A DNA stretch of 64,000 bases from NCBI RefSeq assembly GCF_000025485.1, contig NC_013851.1, positions 3,220,001 through 3,284,000 of the forward strand, given 5' to 3'. This document shows positions 39,125 to 48,465 of this stretch, piece by piece. Under the pieces are notes generated by a model, which did no database searches, was not told where the DNA came from, and saw nothing but the letters and a program-made list of their open reading frames with translations. The DNA is from Allochromatium vinosum DSM 180 (GTDB lineage: Bacteria > Pseudomonadota > Gammaproteobacteria > Chromatiales > Chromatiaceae). Numbering within the stretch: position 1 is the stretch's first letter; each line of letters begins with the position of its first letter. A program made the translations under genes and the position numbers.

Positions 39125-42104
39125 GCCGGCGATCGGTCCAGTCCGTGATATTGATATGGCTGACGACGACACCGGCGCGCGGATGCCGGATCGGCGCTAC
39201 ATGCATCAGATACCACTGAGTCCCGTCATCGGATGACACCGCGTACTCCAGACAGAAGGCGGTGCGCTCGCCGGCCATCACCTGCTTGATCCCCGCCTTG
39301 ACCTCGCCGGCATGCGGCGCATTGGCCAGCCGACCATTCTCACATGCGGCCAGATAGTCGCCACCGACGCCGGTCTCCTCGAGCTCAGGGTCGCCGTGCA
39401 GACGCGCGAAATCGCGCCAGGCACTGTTGACCATGGTCACGACGCCCTTGCTATCGAGCACCGCGACATGCTCGGGCAGTGAATCGAGCACCGCTTGCAG
39501 GTGCTCGACGTCGCGCAGGGTGGTGACATCGACGAAGGTTGCGACCGCGCCGCGCGGTTCGCTGGTGCGCACCGCATAAGGCAGGACGCGGACCAGATAC
39601 TGACGATTGTTGGCGGCCTTGATCTCGTGTTCGAGCATCTCGCCGCGGGCGATGGTCTGGCGCAGATCCGTGATGAAGTCCGGATACTGGAGCAGGTTGG
39701 TGAAGTCGTCGATCGGGCGGCCCAGATCGCCGTCGCGGATCTTGAAGAGCGTCGTGGCCTCAGGCGTGAAGCGGGTCAGACGCAGTTGCGAGTCGACAAA
39801 GACGGTCGCGATCGAGGCGGCCTTGGCCATGCTGTCGAGATCGGCGTTGAGCCGGTTGAGGATCTCGATCTTCTCCTGGTTCTCGGCATTGACCGTATAG
39901 AGTTCCTCGTTGACCGATTGCAGCTCCTCGTTGGAACTCTGCAACTCCTCGTTGGAGGCCATGAGTTCCTCGTTGGTCGCCTGAAGCTCCTCGTTGGCCG
40001 TCTCCAGCTCCTCGATGGTCGCCTGGAGGCTCTCGCGGGTCGCGGCCAGTTCGCGTTCCAGATTCTCGATGCGCTGGCTGGTCTCGCGGTCGAGACTGAT
40101 GGTCTCGATCGCCGTGGAGGTCTCGCCGTCGATGATGCGCAGCGTACCCGGCTCAGGCGGCATCACATCGTCCGGACCATAGCTGGTCACAGGCTCGAAG
40201 GACAGCAGCAGATGCAGCTCGCCACCCGGCGGCTCGACCGGACGCGCTACCAGACGCAACCGCTCGGTACGGTCGTCGGCCAGTGCAAGCCCGATGATGT
40301 CCGAGCGCAGCGGCACGCGATCGCGCGCGGCCTTGTAGAGCAGCGCCTTGGCGACGGCGACCAGCGAGCCGGGCAGCAGCTTGGACAGATCAAGACTGAC
40401 ACTGCCCTCGCCGATGCGCAGATAGGGGCCGACGTCGCCGAAGACGTGCAGCAGGTCGTGACGCTGGTTGAGCAGCAGACTGGTTGGCGCATAGCCGTGC
40501 AGCAGTTGCCCCTGAGCCGCATCGATGGCGGCCGCATCAGTGGTTACGCCACGAGTGCGCACGCCCGGACGCGGCGGCGCGGGCACGATGGTCGTCTGGC
40601 GCGTGCGCGGCGGATTGGCCGCGTCCAGCGGCAAGGCGACATGACGCAGGATGCGATAGATCTTGTGCTTGGAACTGACCGCCGTGAAGTCAGTGTGCAG
40701 GTTGGCGATGGTCTCGCTCGGACCGAGGAAGAGGAAGCCACCGGGCGCCAGGGCGTATTGCAGCCGGCGCAGGGCGCGTTCCTGGGCCTCGGGCCGGAAA
40801 TAGATCAAGAGGTTGCGGCAGGACACCAGATCCATCCGGGTGAACGGCGGATCGTCGAGCAGATTGTGACGCGCGAAGACGATGCTCTGGCGGATCTCGG
40901 TCTTGACCACGAAGTGGTTGCCGCGTTTGATGAAGAACTGCTCCAGACGCTCGGGCGAGATCTCGGCGGTGATGGCCTCGGTGAAGACCCCGGCACCGGC
41001 GACCTCGATGTTCTGCGGCTCGACATCGGTGGCGAACAGCTTGAAGTTCGGCCAGCGGCGCGCTTTCTCGAACGCCTCGGCAAAGAGGATGGCCAGCGAA
41101 TAGGCCTCCTCGCCCGTGGCCACGCCCGGCACCCAGACCCGGATCGGCTGGTTGCCGTTGTGGTCGCTGACGATGGTGCGCACGGCGGTCTCCGCCAGCA
41201 CCTCGAAGGCGTCCGGGTCGCGGAAGAAGCTGGTGACGGGGATCAGCAGTTCGCGTCTCAGGGTCGCCAGCTCGCCCCGGTCGGCACTCAGCAGCCGCAC
41301 ATAGTTGAGCAGGTCCGGGGTCTGGCGCACCTGCATCCGGCGCTCCATGCGCCGCATCACGGTGGCCGGTTTGTACTCGCGGAAATCGATGCCGCCCGAG
41401 TGCTGCAACAGGTGCATGACTTCTTCATGCGCGCTGTCGCGGTCGATCTCCATCGCCATCGAAGGCGGGCGCACCTTGGGCTGGGGACGCTGGTGGATGT
41501 GGTCGAGCAGACGCGGCCCGATCTCCTCGGGCGGCAGGATGGCGTCGACCAGACTGGTGGCGATGACGCTGCGCGGCATGCCGTCGAATTTGGCCGTCTC
41601 CGGGTCCTGGGCGACCAGGAAGCCGCCGGCGTCGTTGATGGCCACCGCGCCGCGCGTGCCGTCCGAGCCGGTGCCGGAGAGGATGACGCCGATGGCGTGA
41701 TTGCCGAACTCCTTGGCCAGCGAACTGAAGAACAGATCGATCGGCAGGGTCAGCCCACGCGGGTTCTTCGGACTCAGGCGCAGCACGTCACCGCTGACGG
41801 TCATCAGACTCGCCGGCGGGATCAGATGCACCCGATTGGCCTCGATGCGCATGTCGTGCTCGACGGTCACGACCGGCATGGGCGTGTGACGCGCGAGCAG
41901 ATTGCCCATCATGCTCTTATGGTCGGGCGACAGATGCTGGACGACGACATAGGCCGCCCCCGTATCTGTCGGCAGTCCCTGGAAGAACCGCTCCAGGGCA
42001 TCGAGCCCCCCGGCCGAGGCGCCGATGGCCACCACATAGCCATCGAATCGACCGGGGATCGATGCCTGATTACCCTCTCCCGTCGCTTTCGGGTCGCTGG
42101 ACAT
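39117..42104 (-). CDS. CheB-CheR-PAS fusion protein
   Basis: 995-aa fusion. CheB methylesterase domain about 20-205 with triad Ser30 (GASAGG), His57 (VQHLSPDH) and Asp148 (GTGSDGT). A CheR methyltransferase domain follows (about 230-495; PVTSFFRDP, ATGEEAYSLAI, MDLVSCRNLLIYF). Then comes a linker, a long coiled coil with NEEL heptads, and one or two PAS domains to the C-terminus. There is no receiver domain and no che operon nearby. Such fusions work in non-chemotactic signalling. The ATG at 42104 was chosen for its AGGAG site nine bases upstream; the frame is open to 42143. Confidence 0.93.
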   Translation of the reverse strand: MSSDPKATGEGNQASIPGRFDGYVVAIGASAGGLDALERFFQGLPTDTGAAYVVVQHLSPDHKSMMGNLLARHTPMPVVTVEHDMRIEANRVHLIPPASLMTVSGDVLRLSPKNPRGLTLPIDLFFSSLAKEFGNHAIGVILSGTGSDGTRGAVAINDAGGFLVAQDPETAKFDGMPRSVIATSLVDAILPPEEIGPRLLDHIHQRPQPKVRPPSMAMEIDRDSAHEEVMHLLQHSGGIDFREYKPATVMRRMERRMQVRQTPDLLNYVRLLSADRGELATLRRELLIPVTSFFRDPDAFEVLAETAVRTIVSDHNGNQPIRVWVPGVATGEEAYSLAILFAEAFEKARRWPNFKLFATDVEPQNIEVAGAGVFTEAITAEISPERLEQFFIKRGNHFVVKTEIRQSIVFARHNLLDDPPFTRMDLVSCRNLLIYFRPEAQERALRRLQYALAPGGFLFLGPSETIANLHTDFTAVSSKHKIYRILRHVALPLDAANPPRTRQTTIVPAPPRPGVRTRGVTTDAAAIDAAQGQLLHGYAPTSLLLNQRHDLLHVFGDVGPYLRIGEGSVSLDLSKLLPGSLVAVAKALLYKAARDRVPLRSDIIGLALADDRTERLRLVARPVEPPGGELHLLLSFEPVTSYGPDDVMPPEPGTLRIIDGETSTAIETISLDRETSQRIENLERELAATRESLQATIEELETANEELQATNEELMASNEELQSSNEELQSVNEELYTVNAENQEKIEILNRLNADLDSMAKAASIATVFVDSQLRLTRFTPEATTLFKIRDGDLGRPIDDFTNLLQYPDFITDLRQTIARGEMLEHEIKAANNRQYLVRVLPYAVRTSEPRGAVATFVDVTTLRDVEHLQAVLDSLPEHVAVLDSKGVVTMVNSAWRDFARLHGDPELEETGVGGDYLAACENGRLANAPHAGEVKAGIKQVMAGERTAFCLEYAVSSDDGTQWYLMHVAPIRHPRAGVVVSHINITDWTDRRHE
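39901..40018 (-). repeat. 21-bp periodic coding repeat (NEEL heptads)
   Basis: Six near-identical units at 21-base spacing (beginning near 39901, 39921, 39942, 39963, 39984 and 40005) encode successive EEL-containing heptads of the coiled coil between CheR and PAS in the fusion protein. It is coding sequence, not a CRISPR or non-coding tandem array. Confidence 0.85.
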
Positions 42105-42231
42105 ACCACTAGGCTCCTGTCTGCTGTTCGTGTCGAACCGCATTCACGATGACAGCGTGGTTTCGAGAGCCTGCCAGTCCGAGCATCGCCCCGGCAACTG
42201 TCTTCAGCAACGCGATTCGAGTATCCGGCCC

Positions 42232-42258
42232 ATTATAGGCGAACCCTGTGCAGGTCAG
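42232..42258 (-). promoter_or_regulatory. Candidate promoter for the CheB-CheR / GGDEF-EAL pair
   Basis: On the minus strand a perfect TATAAT (42232-42237) lies upstream of the fusion gene. The -35 region is weak (CTGACC 15 bases away, or AACTGA at 17). It overlaps the last codons of the glycosyltransferase gene. The leader would be about 120 bases. Confidence 0.4.
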
Positions 42259-43700
42259 TTCCGGACGCTCGCCGGTCGCGCCAGGGCCAGACCATCGATC
42301 ACCTGCATGGTGCCGATCCCGACCAGACCGCCGATCAGCATCGCCAGATAGAGCACAGCGACGGGCTGCTCGACCAGGGCGAATGTGAGTAGCGCCAAGC
42401 CTGCTCCCAGCTCCAGGACACCGCTGCGCCAGAGGGGCGTGCGCGCGGTCTTGCGGTCGCGGGCCTTGGGCGTGCGCACGAACTCGGTGCGATGACCCAG
42501 CAGCGCCTCCAGTCCGCCGCGCGCGTTCGACAGCAGCAATCCGCTCGTCAGCGCCAGGGCGCCCAGGATCTCGATCGCCGTCCGGCGTATCCCCTCATCG
42601 CGCCCAGCCATGGTCAGAAACATGATGGGCGCGGCAAAGCCCAGGACGGAGGTCACGGAGGCCACGACGCTCAGTCCGGCGCCGCCGACCACGGCACCGG
42701 CCATGAAGGGTAGCCCCATGATGAGACAGGCCACGCCGACCACGAAGGCCAGCGGCTGGCCGATCTGAAAGCTGATCATGATCTTCTGCCAGATGGGCAG
42801 ACGCCGACTGCGCCAGACCAGCGGCGTCAGCTTGATGAAGCACTGCACGAAGCCCTTGGTCCAGCGGAACTGCTGGACGCGCCAGGCGCGCGCCGAGACC
42901 GGCAGCGAGCCGGGTACGACCAGATCGCCCATGAAGCCCGAGCGCCAGCCGGCGAGATTGGCGCGCAGACTCAGATCCAGATCCTCGGTGAGGGTGTCGC
43001 CGTCCCAGCCGCCGGCCTCGTCGATGGCCGCGCGACGCCACAGCCCGCAGGTGCCGTTGAAGGGCAGCGGCAGACCCAGACGCCAGCGCGCTTCCTGTTC
43101 GACGCCGAAGTGCGAGTCGAGCAGACGCGCCTGGATGCGCGTGAGCAGACTCTCGTCACGGTTCAGATGCCCCCAACGGGTCTGGACATAAGCCAGATCG
43201 GGGTTGGCGACGAGCGCACCGACCGTCCGCTGCAGGAAGTCCGGCGGTGGGATGAAGTCGGCGTCGAAGATGGCCACGAAAGGCGCCTCTGAGCGCTCCA
43301 GTCCGGCGGCCAGTGCTCCGGCCTTGAAGGCGGTACGCTGGACGCGGTGCAGGAGTTCGATGTTCACCCCCTGCTGTTTGAGCACTGCCACGGCACGCTG
43401 ACTGATGGCGAGCGAGCCGTCGATGCTGTCGTCGAGCACCTGGATCTCCAGACGGTCACGCGGCCAGTCGAGGTCCATGACCGCCTCCAGGATGCGTTCG
43501 ACCAGATCACCCTCGTTGAAGAGGGGCAGTTGCACCAGGACGCGCGGATGTTCGGCGTCGGTGAGCTTGGCTACGGAGAGCGGCCGGCCAGGCATGAAGC
43601 GTCGCGCCAGGGTCAGCGCGACCAGATTGAGCGAACAGAGTGCCAGAATGACGAGGCCGAGTATCAGGTAGTACTCGACCGAGGTTTCAGCCGCAAGCAT
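42255..43700 (-). CDS. Membrane family 2 glycosyltransferase (cellulose synthase-like)
   Basis: About 481-aa processive-type GT2 enzyme with one N-terminal helix (YYLILGLVILALCSLNLVAL), a cytoplasmic catalytic domain and several C-terminal helices. Catalytic motifs are in place: VLDDS, the DAD in IFDADFIPP, TEDLDLS, and the QFRWTKG (Q-x-x-R-W) signature. It resembles beta-glucan or mannan synthases. There is no PilZ domain and no bcs-type operon beside it. The ATG at 43700 was chosen over 43757 because it starts just before the helix and has GGAA upstream. A candidate promoter is at 43879-43907. Confidence 0.88.
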   Translation of the reverse strand: MLAAETSVEYYLILGLVILALCSLNLVALTLARRFMPGRPLSVAKLTDAEHPRVLVQLPLFNEGDLVERILEAVMDLDWPRDRLEIQVLDDSIDGSLAISQRAVAVLKQQGVNIELLHRVQRTAFKAGALAAGLERSEAPFVAIFDADFIPPPDFLQRTVGALVANPDLAYVQTRWGHLNRDESLLTRIQARLLDSHFGVEQEARWRLGLPLPFNGTCGLWRRAAIDEAGGWDGDTLTEDLDLSLRANLAGWRSGFMGDLVVPGSLPVSARAWRVQQFRWTKGFVQCFIKLTPLVWRSRRLPIWQKIMISFQIGQPLAFVVGVACLIMGLPFMAGAVVGGAGLSVVASVTSVLGFAAPIMFLTMAGRDEGIRRTAIEILGALALTSGLLLSNARGGLEALLGHRTEFVRTPKARDRKTARTPLWRSGVLELGAGLALLTFALVEQPVAVLYLAMLIGGLVGIGTMQVIDGLALARPASVRN

Positions 43701-43878
43701 GGCTTGAATTCCGCTGGGTGAGGGATGGACTGGAGACAGAACGAACACCGGATCCAAACCGACCGCGAGCGGCCGAGAGGCTGCCGCCTCTATCCGATGC
43801 CTCTTTAAGAATCATCGACGGAGGCCGGAACGCGCCCCCTGGACGTGACGAATGTCTTGCTGCGATCAATGGTGATAC

Positions 43879-43907
43879 AGCATAGGTTGGTCGCTTGCCG
43901 ACAGCAA
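43879..43907 (-). promoter_or_regulatory. Candidate promoter for the glycosyltransferase
   Basis: On the minus strand, TTGCTG (43902-43907), a 17-base spacer and TATGCT (43879-43884). The leader would be about 170 bases. Confidence 0.42.
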
Positions 43908-43981
43908 GTCCGGCACACAATAAATTACAGGCAGGACTCCCGAAACGCTGACCGGCGCGCGACTCGCGACGCACTCACGCA

Positions 43982-44005
43982 AACGCCCTCGGGAGTGAGG
44001 GCGTT
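43982..44005 (-). terminator. Rho-independent terminator after the ferredoxin gene
   Basis: AACGCCCTC (43982-43990) and GAGGGCGTT (43997-44005) are exact reverse complements around a six-base loop. On the minus strand a short T-run ends the stem. It starts 33 bases after the ferredoxin stop. Confidence 0.75.
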
Positions 44006-44037
44006 CTCAGTCGCGATCCTGGCACGAGCGGCCAGAG

Positions 44038-44822
<785 letters not shown>

Positions 44823-44958
44823 GCGTTGGCTCCTCAGTTGGCATGCCCGACGGGCGGCTGTTCGGCTCGGTGGTCGAGCGTGACACGGCCAAGACCGCCG
44901 TCGGACCACCGGCGCGCAACATAGCACAAACCGCACGGGCTTACCGAACGCCGGGGCG

Positions 44959-45537
44959 TCAGACCGAGCCGACCCTGGCCAGACCGTAGCGCACCTGACC
45001 GGCCGTCTTGTCGCGGATCAGCTCCCACTCTTCGGGCAGCGGCGGAAAGCCGATCTGAATGGGCGCTTCGAGATAGACCCGCGCCTCGGGTGCCAGCCAG
45101 CCATGACGGCCGAGCCGCTCGATCGCCGGGGCGAGCAGTCCCTCGGCGAAGGGTGGATCGAGCAAGACCAGATCGAACGGCTCGCCGCCGCGTTCCAGCC
45201 AGACCAGCGCATCGGCCTCATGCACCTGGAGACTGGAGGCGCCGAGCATCCCGGCATTGGCGCGCAATTGGCGGGCGACGGCGGCGGCGCGCTCGACCAT
45301 CACCACCTCGCCGGCGCCGCGCGAGAGGGCCTCGAAGCCGAGTGCCCCGCTGCCGGCGAAGAGATCGAGACAGCGCGCACCCTCGATCAGGGGCGCGACC
45401 CAGTTGAACAGCGTCTCGCGCACCCGATCCGAGGTCGGGCGCAACCCTGGCTGATCCGGAAAGCTCAGACGGCGGCCGCGATGGCGACCGCCGATGAGAC
45501 GCAACTGATTGGCGGGACGATCCTTAGTGCGTGCCAC
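44959..45537 (-). CDS. rsmD: 16S rRNA (guanine966-N2)-methyltransferase RsmD
   Basis: 192-aa methyltransferase acting on the small ribosomal subunit. It has [12 protein letters not shown] and [15 protein letters not shown] at the front, the SAM loop [18 protein letters not shown], and the catalytic VLLDPPF. The GTG at 45537 gives the usual length and overlaps the M16 gene by 14 bases. The frame is open to 45717 but only as an overlap with that gene. Confidence 0.95.
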   Translation of the reverse strand: MARTKDRPANQLRLIGGRHRGRRLSFPDQPGLRPTSDRVRETLFNWVAPLIEGARCLDLFAGSGALGFEALSRGAGEVVMVERAAAVARQLRANAGMLGASSLQVHEADALVWLERGGEPFDLVLLDPPFAEGLLAPAIERLGRHGWLAPEARVYLEAPIQIGFPPLPEEWELIRDKTAGQVRYGLARVGSV

Positions 45538-46927
45538 GGGCCACTGACACCTGCTCGGTTCCGGAACCTGATTTGGCCTCTGCCGATGCGGCACCGGCCG
45601 TGACGATGGCCAGCCGCTCGGGATGGACGCGCCGCACGAAAGCATCGCGGATCTGCTCGGCCGTGACCGACTCGATGCGCTCGCGGAAACGGTCGAGATA
45701 GTCGAGCGGCAGATCATAGAAGCCGATCACCGCCAGATACTGCACGATGTTGCTGTTGCTGGCGATCTTGAGCGGGAAGCCGCCGGTGATGTTCTTCTTG
45801 GCCGCCGTCAGTTCCTCCTCGGTCGGCCCCTGGTCGATGAAGCGCTTGAGCGTGTCGAGCATCACCGAACGCGCCTGTTCGGCCTGATCGTTGCGCGTCT
45901 GGAGTGACATCACGAAGAGGCCGGGCTGGGCGAGCGGCAGGAAAGCGCTGTAGGTGCTGTAGGACAGCCCGCGTTTTTCGCGGATCTCATCCATCAGGAT
46001 GGAGACCAGACCGCTGCCGCCCAGGATGTGATTGCCGACATGGAGCGCGAAATAGTCCGGGTCGCCGCGACGCATCCCCGGCTGGCCGGCCAGCACCGTG
46101 GTCTGACTCGACGGGAAGTCGATCGATTTCAGTATCGCGTCGGTGAGTTCGGGCACGGCGGGCAGGGATGCGGCCGGCTCGCCGCTCGGCAGCCCGGCGA
46201 CCAGTCGCTTGGCCAGCGCCTCGGCTCCGGAGCGGTCGAGATCGCCGACGATGGCCAGCACAGCGTTGGAACCGACATAGTGGCGGGCGTGGAAATCGAT
46301 CAGCTCAGCGCGCTTCAGGTCGGCGATCGACTCGGGCGTACCGGACGGATCGGCGGCATAGGGATGGGCGCCGAAGACCGCGCGATAGAGCGCCTTCTGC
46401 GCCACACTGCGCGGTGACTCGTCCTCCTGACGCAGGGCGATGAGCCGATTCTGACGTACGCGCTCCAGCTCGTCCGGCGCGAAGCTCGGATGCGCGATCA
46501 GGGTCGCGAAGGTGTCGACGGCGGTGTCGAAGGCCGGCCGGCGGGTCAGGGTGCGCAGCGCGACCGTGGCCATGTCGCGATCGACGTCGGCGCTCAGGAC
46601 GGCGCCGACCCCATCGAGCCGGTCGGCGATGGCATCCGCGTTCCAGTCGCCCGCGCCCTCGCTGAGCATGGCGGCCGTCATCGAGGCCAGACCGGAACGC
46701 TCGCCGTCGCGTGCGCTGCCGGCGGCGAACACCAGACGCACGTCGACCATGGGAATCTCAGGCGCGGCGACGAAGAGCACGCGCGTCCCATTGTCGGTGT
46801 TCCAGGTCTGGATCTCGGGCGTGGCCTGGACCAGCAACGGGCTGGCGAACAGCAGAGTTCCGGCGAGCCAGGCCGTCAGGCGACGCGCGGCACGATCGAT
46901 CCGGTCGGACTGTCGTTCAACGCACAT
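45524..46927 (-). CDS. M16 peptidase family protein, probably non-catalytic subunit
   Basis: 467-aa secreted protein with a signal peptide (LLFASPLLVQA). It has the M16 fold, but where the HxxEH zinc site should be it reads SGLASMTAAML, so it is probably the inactive partner. The second half contains the R..Y pair area (KRGLSYSTYSAFLP) used for substrate binding by such partners. It follows the catalytic M16 gene with an 11-base overlap and has a GGGAGG ribosome site. The two likely form a periplasmic heterodimer, as in other bacterial M16B pairs. Confidence 0.9.
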   Translation of the reverse strand: MCVERQSDRIDRAARRLTAWLAGTLLFASPLLVQATPEIQTWNTDNGTRVLFVAAPEIPMVDVRLVFAAGSARDGERSGLASMTAAMLSEGAGDWNADAIADRLDGVGAVLSADVDRDMATVALRTLTRRPAFDTAVDTFATLIAHPSFAPDELERVRQNRLIALRQEDESPRSVAQKALYRAVFGAHPYAADPSGTPESIADLKRAELIDFHARHYVGSNAVLAIVGDLDRSGAEALAKRLVAGLPSGEPAASLPAVPELTDAILKSIDFPSSQTTVLAGQPGMRRGDPDYFALHVGNHILGGSGLVSILMDEIREKRGLSYSTYSAFLPLAQPGLFVMSLQTRNDQAEQARSVMLDTLKRFIDQGPTEEELTAAKKNITGGFPLKIASNSNIVQYLAVIGFYDLPLDYLDRFRERIESVTAEQIRDAFVRRVHPERLAIVTAGAASAEAKSGSGTEQVSVARGTH

Positions 46928-48305
46928 GGGTTTGTCCTCCCTGCTGGGGGGTAGCGGCGGCCTGTGTGGTTTCCATGGGTTGCGGGTCGAGGATGGCGAC
47001 CGTCAGCCGCTCGGGGGTCAGATATTTACGCGCCACGGCCTGGATCTGTTCGGGCGTGACCTCGGCGAGCCGGTCGACATAGGTATCGGCCAGACGCCAG
47101 TCGAGCCCGATGGTCTCCAGCAATCCGATCTGCATCGCCTGATAGAACAGCGAATCGCGCTCGAAGACCTTGGCAGCGATCACCTGATTGCGCACCCGCT
47201 CCAGCTCGGACGGGTCGACCGGCTCGGACTGGACGCGCGTGATCTGGTCGCGCAGGGCGGCTTCGAGCGTCTCGGCGGTCTGGCCCTTGGCCGGCACGCC
47301 CTCGAACAGGAACAGCCCCGGCAGACGCTCGAAGGCGCGATAGCCGGCCCCCGCCGAGGCGGCGATCCGGGCTCCGCGCACCAGTTCGCGTGACAGACGC
47401 GCACTGTCGCCGCCGTCGAGGATCGAAGACAGCATCTCCAGTGCATAGGGTTCCCAGGGTTCATCGGCATCGGCCAGCGAAGGCGTCTTGTAGCCCATCA
47501 ATACATAAGACTCCTTGGCGGGAGCCTGGACGCGCAGTCGCTTTTCGCCGAGTTGCTCGGGTTCGGCGCGGGTCTTGGGCGGCCGGATGGTCTCGGCGGC
47601 CAGCGGGCCGAAGTGCTTCTCGGCCAGCGTGAAGACCAGCTCGGGATCGACATCGCCCGCGACCACCAGGATGGCGTTGTTCGGCGCATACCAGAGTCGA
47701 TACCAGTCGCGCACGTCTTCAAGACTGAGCTGCTCCAGATCACCCGGCCAGCCGATCACCGGATTACGGTAGGGCGAAGCGTCATAGGCGGTGGCGCTGA
47801 AACGCTCGTAGGTCAGGGACTGCGGATCGTCGTCGGTCCGCATGCGCCGTTCTTCCTTGACCACCTCCAGTTCCTTCAGAAACTCCTGTTCGCTGAGTTT
47901 GAGATGCCGCATCCGCTCGGCCTCCAGCTCGAAGGAGACTTCCAGCCGGTCACTGGCGAGGTTCTGGTAGTAGGCCGTGTAGTCGCGCCCGGTGAAGGCA
48001 TTCTCCTCGCCGCCGTTCTCGGCGACGATACGCGAGAACTCGCCCGGTGCCAGACGTTCGGTGCCCTGGAACATCATATGTTCAAGCAGATGAGAAACCC
48101 CTGTGATGCCGCCGTACTCGTAGCTCGACCCGATGCGATACCAGACCTGCGAGGTCAGGATGGGCGCGCGATGATCCGGCTTGACCAGGATCTTGAGTCC
48201 GTTGTCGAGCCGGCGCTCGTGGACCTCGGTCGCGGCCAGGGTCGCGAGGGACGGCAGGAGCAGTATCGAAAGCAGTAAGCGTGGGACGATCGATCGTCGT
48301 AGCAT
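46917..48305 (-). CDS. M16 family zinc metallopeptidase (catalytic subunit)
   Basis: About 462-aa secreted protease with a signal peptide (LLLSILLLPSLATLAA). The inverted zinc motif is intact: HLLEHMMFQGT, with the downstream glutamate in the GGEENAFTGRDYTAYY region. Substrates are probably peptides in the periplasm. The ATG at 48305 opens the signal peptide; further upstream ATGs (48347, 48437) exist in frame but add basic, unconserved sequence. It is transcribed away from ftsY across 160 bases. Confidence 0.93.
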   Translation of the reverse strand: MLRRSIVPRLLLSILLLPSLATLAATEVHERRLDNGLKILVKPDHRAPILTSQVWYRIGSSYEYGGITGVSHLLEHMMFQGTERLAPGEFSRIVAENGGEENAFTGRDYTAYYQNLASDRLEVSFELEAERMRHLKLSEQEFLKELEVVKEERRMRTDDDPQSLTYERFSATAYDASPYRNPVIGWPGDLEQLSLEDVRDWYRLWYAPNNAILVVAGDVDPELVFTLAEKHFGPLAAETIRPPKTRAEPEQLGEKRLRVQAPAKESYVLMGYKTPSLADADEPWEPYALEMLSSILDGGDSARLSRELVRGARIAASAGAGYRAFERLPGLFLFEGVPAKGQTAETLEAALRDQITRVQSEPVDPSELERVRNQVIAAKVFERDSLFYQAMQIGLLETIGLDWRLADTYVDRLAEVTPEQIQAVARKYLTPERLTVAILDPQPMETTQAAATPQQGGQTHVR

Positions 48306-48465
48306 GAGCAATGATGAACCCTTGGCTGATTTGAACTGGATCCGCATCGATCGGCGCCCGGTCGATAAGGTTCGGGGCGATCGAGCGGACGATCTGGTAG
48401 CATTGGGCGCCGAACGCAATGGCCGAGCGCCACCCACCCGATCATCGACCCTGAAGCATTACCCT

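Larger units (their letters stand above)
43701..44037. other. 337-base intergenic region, glycosyltransferase to ferredoxin
   Basis: It holds the candidate glycosyltransferase promoter (43879-43907, minus strand) and the ferredoxin terminator (43982-44005). I see no gene in the rest. The part around 43860-43930 is clearly richer in A and T than its surroundings. Confidence 0.6.

Noticed and set aside
39901-40018. Regular 21-bp repeat as a possible CRISPR or tandem array
   Set aside because: No spacers; the units are heptads of a coiled coil within a coding frame.
39495-42152. 885-codon open frame on the plus strand opposite the CheB-CheR fusion
   Set aside because: It is an antisense shadow: high GC gives long stop-free frames, the composition is repetitive in Val/Gly/Asp/Gln, and there are no family motifs. 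The minus-strand gene has intact catalytic motifs.
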